From a virus, in the IMG/VR virus record IMGVR_UViG_3300025543_000083, positions 1-37,330 of that record: a stretch of DNA of 37,330 nt; one strand, given 5' to 3'. The translations under genes and the position numbers were made by a program. How positions within the stretch are numbered: the stretch's first letter is position 1; each line of letters opens with the position of its first letter. Below, piece after piece: positions 33,597 to 37,330 of this stretch. Under the pieces are notes generated by a model. That model ran no database searches and was not told the DNA's origin. It was given only the letters and a program-made list of their open reading frames with translations.

Positions 33597-35175
33597 ATTT
33601 AAAAATCCAACTAATATCTTCTTTACCATGTTCTGTTTGGATTTGGTAAGGATTATTATAAGGGTTTGGTGTTCCTGCACCATAACTACCCATATATGGT
33701 GTTCTATTAACTACCATATTACTTAATGTTTGCTTGGTTAAATCAATACCCCTTTGTCTAAACTTAAGAGCCGTATCTCTAACATATAATGCTATACCAA
33801 AAGCCATAACTAAATCATCATTATAACCGGTTTGTGCTTCTGCTCTACCATTTTTCCAAATAAACACTTTCATTTCTTCTATCAATCTTTTAGATTGTAT
33901 AGTAACACTTCGATCACTAATATATTCTTGGAATTTACCTATTACCATAGGTCGGGTTTTAGATGACATTGTAAAACCGGCTACCATTTTAGAGTGATCT
34001 TGATATTTATCAAAATACGAATCTACTGTTGCTTCTCCACTCCGTTGTGAATAGTAAAGGTTAGAATATTGTCTGTCTATAGCTACTTGTATAGTTGCCC
34101 ATCCTATATTAGCATTTTCTATTACTAACATGGCATTATTATATTCCGTAGCTATACCTACTAATAAATGTCCAAATTCTTTAGTACCAATTTGTCCTTT
34201 ATATTCAGCTACTTGTACGCTATTTTCAATATCTATTATATGAAATGTAGAATAATCTTTACCATCGCCACGAGCAACATCAGCTACTACTAAATAGTCT
34301 CTACTATAATCTGCTGATTCCCAAACCCATAAATTTTGATCTGCTCCTCTTCTTTCTAAAGGATCTTTAATATGTGTTTTTTCATAATATTCTAAATATT
34401 CATTGTAGAATACAATATCACCTGAAGTGCTAAAATCACAATCACATTCTTGGGCTGCAAGTCTAGGATCTCCTAATAATGCATCTTGGGCATCTCTCCA
34501 TGCTTGGTCTCTTTCGGGATGTACATACCAAGGTAATTTAATAGGTAAAAAGTCATTTTCCCCGGATTCAGCTCTAACCCATGTTTGGTGGAACCAGTTA
34601 CCAGTACCATAAGGAGTGGATAATACAATTGCACCACCACCCGTTGCTAATGTTTGTTGTGCAGAAGCCCATGTTTCAGCAATATTATCAATAAAAGCAG
34701 CTTCATCAATTATTAGTAAAGAAACGGCTTCTGATCTTGCAGCATCTGCATTTGAAGATTTAGCTTGTATTTTTGAACCATTTACTAATCTAAGAGATAA
34801 TTTATTGTTTTCTGCTGAATCTACCTTAAGCCATGAAGGTAAATTTTCCCACATAAATTGTACTTTTGTAACTAAGTTACGAGCGGTTGCTTGAGTTGTT
34901 GCTAATGCTAATACATTTCGATCTTTATGAAACGTCATTAACCATAAAGAGTAACCTGCTGCTAGTGTGGATATACCCAGTTGTCTAGATTTTAATATAG
35001 CACTATAATCGTTATTTTGGAATAACGTTAGTACTTTTTCTTGAAAGGGGTATAGATTAAATTGTATGCGACCACGTTGCGGATGTTGTATATAACAGTA
35101 TTTACGCATAAAATGTACCGGATCCTTAGCACATTTTAAATATTCCTGACGTATTACTATTTTTAAATCTGACAT
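33595..35175 (-). CDS. gp17: Terminase large subunit, gp17-like
   Basis: This is the 526-residue DNA-packaging ATPase and nuclease. In the motor domain, Walker A is SRQLGIST (63-70), of the unusual R-x-L-G type seen in terminases, Walker B is LLIIDEAA (153-160) with the catalytic Glu, and motif III is STPYGTGN (186-193). In the RNase H-like nuclease domain, acidic residues lie in VVADVARG (D299), LVIENANIG (E353) and YNDDLVMAFG (D453, D454). The C-terminus is Tyr/Asn/Gly-rich. Length is close to T4 gp17 (610). No small terminase subunit gene can be recognised in the window. Confidence 0.96.
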   Translation of the reverse strand: MSDLKIVIRQEYLKCAKDPVHFMRKYCYIQHPQRGRIQFNLYPFQEKVLTLFQNNDYSAILKSRQLGISTLAAGYSLWLMTFHKDRNVLALATTQATARNLVTKVQFMWENLPSWLKVDSAENNKLSLRLVNGSKIQAKSSNADAARSEAVSLLIIDEAAFIDNIAETWASAQQTLATGGGAIVLSTPYGTGNWFHQTWVRAESGENDFLPIKLPWYVHPERDQAWRDAQDALLGDPRLAAQECDCDFSTSGDIVFYNEYLEYYEKTHIKDPLERRGADQNLWVWESADYSRDYLVVADVARGDGKDYSTFHIIDIENSVQVAEYKGQIGTKEFGHLLVGIATEYNNAMLVIENANIGWATIQVAIDRQYSNLYYSQRSGEATVDSYFDKYQDHSKMVAGFTMSSKTRPMVIGKFQEYISDRSVTIQSKRLIEEMKVFIWKNGRAEAQTGYNDDLVMAFGIALYVRDTALKFRQRGIDLTKQTLSNMVVNRTPYMGSYGAGTPNPYNNPYQIQTEHGKEDISWIFK

Positions 35176-35178
35176 TTA

Positions 35179-35607
35179 TTATTTTACTATTAATGCTGTA
35201 ATTATTACTGCTACTACACTTCCCCCTATGGTTAATTTATTTTTAAATTTTTGTTTTTTTAAATCAACTTGTAATTTTTTAGATAAATCTTGTGATAAAA
35301 GTAATTGGTTAGATTTAGTGGAAAGAATAGAATTAAAATTATAAATTTGAGAATTTAAACTAAAAATAATACTATCTTTTAAAACTATTTTTTGTTGTAA
35401 AATTTCAATTTTATCCTCAACGAGGTTTAATTCTTTTTTTAGACCATCACCTGTAATAAGGTCTTTAATAACTAATTTAGCAATTGGTTTAGTTAATTGT
35501 ATCTTGACGCTGTCTTGAGGTGATTTTTTTATAACGTTCTGTGAAAAACCTTTCAAGTTCATCATCATTAAAGTTATCAACAGCATCCACTTTAGTACTA
35601 ATTTCAT
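35179..35607 (-). CDS. Secreted coiled-coil protein with C-terminal membrane anchor (spanin-like partner)
   Basis: This 142-residue protein has an N-terminal signal peptide (residues 1-22, ending GFS, then Q23, a Bacteroidota-style cleavage site). A periplasmic coiled coil follows (about 55-115: LNLVEDKIEILQQKIVLKDSI), then a C-terminal hydrophobic segment (125-142: LTIGGSVVAVIITALIVK). There is no lipobox cysteine, so it is not a classical Rz1 lipoprotein. Its 5' end overlaps the upstream N-anchored coiled-coil gene by 119 bases in another frame, as Rz1 overlaps Rz. It precedes the terminase gene by 3 bases. A spanin role (final disruption of the envelope at lysis) is inferred from architecture and overlap. 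Confidence 0.6.
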   Translation of the reverse strand: MKLVLKWMLLITLMMMNLKGFSQNVIKKSPQDSVKIQLTKPIAKLVIKDLITGDGLKKELNLVEDKIEILQQKIVLKDSIIFSLNSQIYNFNSILSTKSNQLLLSQDLSKKLQVDLKKQKFKNKLTIGGSVVAVIITALIVK

Positions 35608-35863
35608 ACCTTAAATTATTTATTTTATTATCTTTAAGACCAATTTCTTGATCTAATTTGCTTATTTGTACATTTAATGTATCAATTTTAAAAGTCAATT
35701 CGTCATTTATGTGATGCAACGAATCGACTTTCTGCTCCAATGCTTCTATTTTAGCATTATATTTATTGATATATTCATCTTCATTTGAAGAGTACATATT
35801 AATTAAATAATAGGCACCAAAAAATACTATAGCAATATATAAAAACCTTTCTTTAGATGACAT
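35489..35863 (-). CDS. N-anchored coiled-coil protein, Rz-like (i-spanin candidate)
   Basis: This 124-residue protein has one N-terminal transmembrane helix (about 7-24, FLYIAIVFFGAYYLINMY) with no signal cleavage site. A long coiled coil follows (about 30-90: KIEALEQKVDSLHHINDELTFKIDTL), then a charged C-terminus (FFTERYKKITSRQRQ). This is the topology of lambda Rz-type inner-membrane spanins. The last third of the gene overlaps the secreted partner gene in a different frame. It starts 1 base into the stop of the 122-residue gene (TAATG). No holin or separate endolysin is visible beside it, so the lysis assignment is inference. Confidence 0.6.
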   Translation of the reverse strand: MSSKERFLYIAIVFFGAYYLINMYSSNEDEYINKYNAKIEALEQKVDSLHHINDELTFKIDTLNVQISKLDQEIGLKDNKINNLRYEISTKVDAVDNFNDDELERFFTERYKKITSRQRQDTIN

Positions 35864-36231
35864 TATATCTTCTTTTTATCTAGAATACTTTCTAGTTCTT
35901 TTTTTAATTTAGTTTTTGCCTTTAAGGTTTTTACTAATTCTTCTTTTTCTTCACCTTCAGCTTTAGAATATTCTTTAGCTAATGACTTCATTTCACGAGT
36001 TAATAAAGCTAATTCTTCTTTTGCTTTAGCTAAACCCTTAGTTTTTTTAATATCAGATTTAGTTGGTTCTTTATCATCTTCTTCTGATAGACCTAAATCC
36101 TTACTTAATTCAGCTGTTTTTTCAAGTTCTTTATTAAGTTTTATTTGGTTATCAATATCTTCTTTAGATGCTTCAGATAGCGATGTTATTATTTCCCCTT
36201 TTATAAACTCTTTTAATTCAGATCTTTTCAT
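35863..36231 (-). CDS. Charged coiled-coil protein
   Basis: This 122-residue, Lys/Glu-rich, almost wholly helical protein begins MKRSELKEFIKGEIITSLSEA and continues with heptads (KAKEELALLTREMKSLAKEY). The ELKEFIKGEI..SLSE start resembles a short N-terminal element I associate with several small marine T4-like phage proteins. There is no membrane segment or cysteine. The late promoter motif lies 27 bases before its ATG. It is the first gene of a transcript that would include the spanin-like pair and terminase. The function is not known. Confidence 0.7.
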   Translation of the reverse strand: MKRSELKEFIKGEIITSLSEASKEDIDNQIKLNKELEKTAELSKDLGLSEEDDKEPTKSDIKKTKGLAKAKEELALLTREMKSLAKEYSKAEGEEKEELVKTLKAKTKLKKELESILDKKKI

Positions 36232-36258
36232 TAGATTTTATATTATTATTAGATTTTA

Positions 36259-36269
36259 TTATAAATATG
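36259..36269 (-). promoter_or_regulatory. Late promoter motif before the spanin-terminase block
   Basis: The coding strand reads CATATTTATAATAAAA, one base from the core (C for A at the first position), 27 bases before the ATG at 36231 and directly after the kinase stop. Confidence 0.6.
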
Positions 36270-36800
36270 TTAAAGACTAGTAATATTCAATATTTGTTGA
36301 ATTCGCTCCTCTGTAGATCCGGATATCTTTTCTATTTTGCCCGCTTTATGACCATGTCTTTTAATAAGTGTGGTAATTGTAAAATCAATTAAATCTCTAT
36401 AATGTTCATCTGTTTCTCTTACACCATTATCTTCAATATCTATTCCGTAGGGAGATATATAAAATATATAATCATAATCCCTAACAAATTCACTAGCATA
36501 AGTTTCAAATGCTTCTTTGTCTTGATGATTTATTGATTTAGCATTTAAAGTAAAAGCCATAACATCAATTACAGTTCTATCTGTAATGATATTCTCCTGA
36601 ATTAATTCAGCACAGCGTTCTGCTAAAAATACTGTTTGGCCCTTTAATGTAGAATCTGTATTAAGTGGAATACCCTGCTCCATTAAAAATTTAGAACGCT
36701 CTGTTCTAAACATATAATCTTTAAATTGAGGAGTTTCTTTTAAAGCATTTACTAACGTAGTTTTACCTACACTCATTGTACCACATAAACCTATTTTCAT
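36270..36800 (-). CDS. P-loop nucleoside/nucleotide kinase-like protein
   Basis: This 176-residue P-loop protein has Walker A GTMSVGKT (7-14). RTERSKFLMEQG and LAERCAELIQENIITDRTVIDVMAFTL follow, a layout of deoxynucleoside or nucleotide kinases and of NadR-type (AAA_28) kinases, where DR after the strand is substrate-binding. It could phosphorylate a (deoxy)nucleoside or NMN-type substrate; the sequence does not decide. Length suits a single-domain kinase. It lies between a small conserved gene and the 122-residue coiled-coil gene. No promoter motif is obvious before it. Confidence 0.75.
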   Translation of the reverse strand: MKIGLCGTMSVGKTTLVNALKETPQFKDYMFRTERSKFLMEQGIPLNTDSTLKGQTVFLAERCAELIQENIITDRTVIDVMAFTLNAKSINHQDKEAFETYASEFVRDYDYIFYISPYGIDIEDNGVRETDEHYRDLIDFTITTLIKRHGHKAGKIEKISGSTEERIQQILNITSL

Positions 36801-36811
36801 AATTTGTTTTT

Positions 36812-37069
36812 TTAATTTCTATGTTGAGCTCCTTTAGGTGCAGGTTGTTTATACCAAGGCAAGCCTGTTTGTTGTCTAATTGCTTCTTTGTGATCCTCTT
36901 CAGAATATTGAATACCATAAAGGTAATATTCTCTTTTTTTCTCATTACCTTCAGGAATTAATGCAGGTCCACTCCAATTGTGCAATTTACCATCCCATAC
37001 ATAAGCAATAGTACCGTCTGCTTTTTTTAATTTTCTTGATTTAGGGAATGGGGTTTTTTTATCTACCAT
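36812..37069 (-). CDS. Small conserved-looking hypothetical protein
   Basis: This 85-residue basic protein has the distinctive pattern DGKLHNWSGPALIPEGNEKKREYYLYGIQYS followed by GLPWYKQPAPKG, read here in pieces. The Trp/Gly/Pro-rich DG.lHnw.GPA part suggests a small beta hairpin repeat, like a single MORN-type unit, followed by a helix. I associate this layout with short phage proteins of unknown role. The stop is 11 bases before the kinase start, so the two are co-transcribed. Confidence 0.7.
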   Translation of the reverse strand: MVDKKTPFPKSRKLKKADGTIAYVWDGKLHNWSGPALIPEGNEKKREYYLYGIQYSEEDHKEAIRQQTGLPWYKQPAPKGAQHRN

Positions 37070-37103
37070 AATTATTATTTATATTAAATATATGAAATTT
37101 ATT

Positions 37104-37330
37104 TTAATTTTCCAAAAGTGATTCAGCAACATATGTCCCTTGTGCACCACTTACCGTTATACCTCTAGCTGATAAAGCATCGCCTACAAAGTGAACGTTA
37201 GGATACTTGGTGAGTGCTAAATTGGTATAATCGACAAGTGGCTCAGGTGATAGATATTTTACTTCAGGTACATAAATACCCCAATCGTCTTTTAATGTTG
37301 GGAACACTTTTTTCATGTCCTCAATAAAAT
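37104..37330 (-). CDS. FAD-dependent oxidoreductase, C-terminal fragment (cut by window edge)
   Basis: About 75 C-terminal codons of a longer gene are visible, open to the right edge (FIED precedes the internal Met at 37316). The end, YPNVHFVGDALSARGITVSGAQGTYVAESLLE, is the FAD-binding C-terminal motif (GD....G...A...G...A) of flavoprotein dehydrogenases of the COG2509 or related type. PEVKYLSPEPLVDY precedes it. The substrate cannot be told from this part. An oxidoreductase next to a nucleotide kinase suggests a metabolic cassette upstream of the structural genes. Confidence 0.7.
   Translation of the reverse strand, partial: FIEDMKKVFPTLKDDWGIYVPEVKYLSPEPLVDYTNLALTKYPNVHFVGDALSARGITVSGAQGTYVAESLLEN

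Noticed and set aside
36763-36945. Minus-strand 60-codon ORF overlapping the kinase start
   Set aside because: It covers the 3' half of the 85-residue gene in another frame and has no recognisable features.
1-37330. tRNA genes, CRISPR arrays, insertion sequences
   Set aside because: No cloverleaf-like segment, regularly spaced repeat array, transposase gene or long terminal inverted repeats were seen; gaps between genes are short and mostly explained by promoters and terminators.

Overview
This window looks like part of the genome of a T4-related (far-T4) contractile-tailed phage. The host is probably a member of the Bacteroidota, perhaps a marine flavobacterium. The DNA is strongly AT-rich and every convincing gene lies on the minus strand, so transcription runs from high to low coordinates. 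Evidence for the host group is indirect. Start codons are preceded by A-rich leaders with no Shine-Dalgarno sequence, one secreted protein has a signal peptide ending in GFSQ, and the early promoter motif resembles the Bacteroidota -7 box. Host and exact phylogeny are inference.

Layout in transcription order. (1) 37330-35179: the end of a FAD-type oxidoreductase, a small conserved protein, a P-loop kinase, a coiled-coil protein, and an overlapping pair of membrane-anchored coiled-coil proteins that look like a spanin system. (2) 35175-25026: head and packaging genes, namely large terminase, portal, four head-core candidates, prohead protease, acidic scaffold and major capsid protein. (3) 24940-23446: a free-standing HNH endonuclease with its own terminator, then PhoH. 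(4) 23416-18097: neck and tail genes, including gp13/gp14-like neck proteins, a gp15/gp3-like candidate, sheath and tube. (5) 17986-7608: baseplate and tape-measure genes, including a gp26-like chaperone that seems to continue into a second frame by translational frameshifting, the tape measure protein, a tail-tube-initiator-like protein, a LysM wedge protein and a hub protein fused to a lysozyme. (6) 7571-5849: a compact, divergent family-A DNA polymerase-like protein and an overlapping unknown partner. (7) 5776-1: SSB, UvsX recombinase, 5'-3' exonuclease, DnaB-like helicase and ribonucleotide reductase beta and alpha subunits, tightly packed as one operon.

Two promoter families are visible. 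An 11-bp motif, AATAT(T/G)TATAA on the coding strand, lies about 14-28 bases (in a few cases more) before the start codons of most virion operons and is absent from the replication half. A separate 15-bp element, TTCGTATATTAGAGT, lies before the polymerase and SSB operons. Strong hairpin terminators follow the capsid, HNH, tube and protease genes, each followed closely by a copy of the late motif. The virion half is therefore organised as short late transcription units and the left half as one or two early or middle operons.

The most interesting points are the family-A polymerase-like gene in a T4-like background, the putative +1/-2 frameshift in the tail chaperone, the genome-wide late promoter motif, the unusual spanin-like pair, and an SSB that lacks the gp32 zinc site but ends in a bacterial-SSB-like DDLPF tip. 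No gene-free stretch exceeds 300 bases. No tRNA genes or CRISPR arrays were seen.
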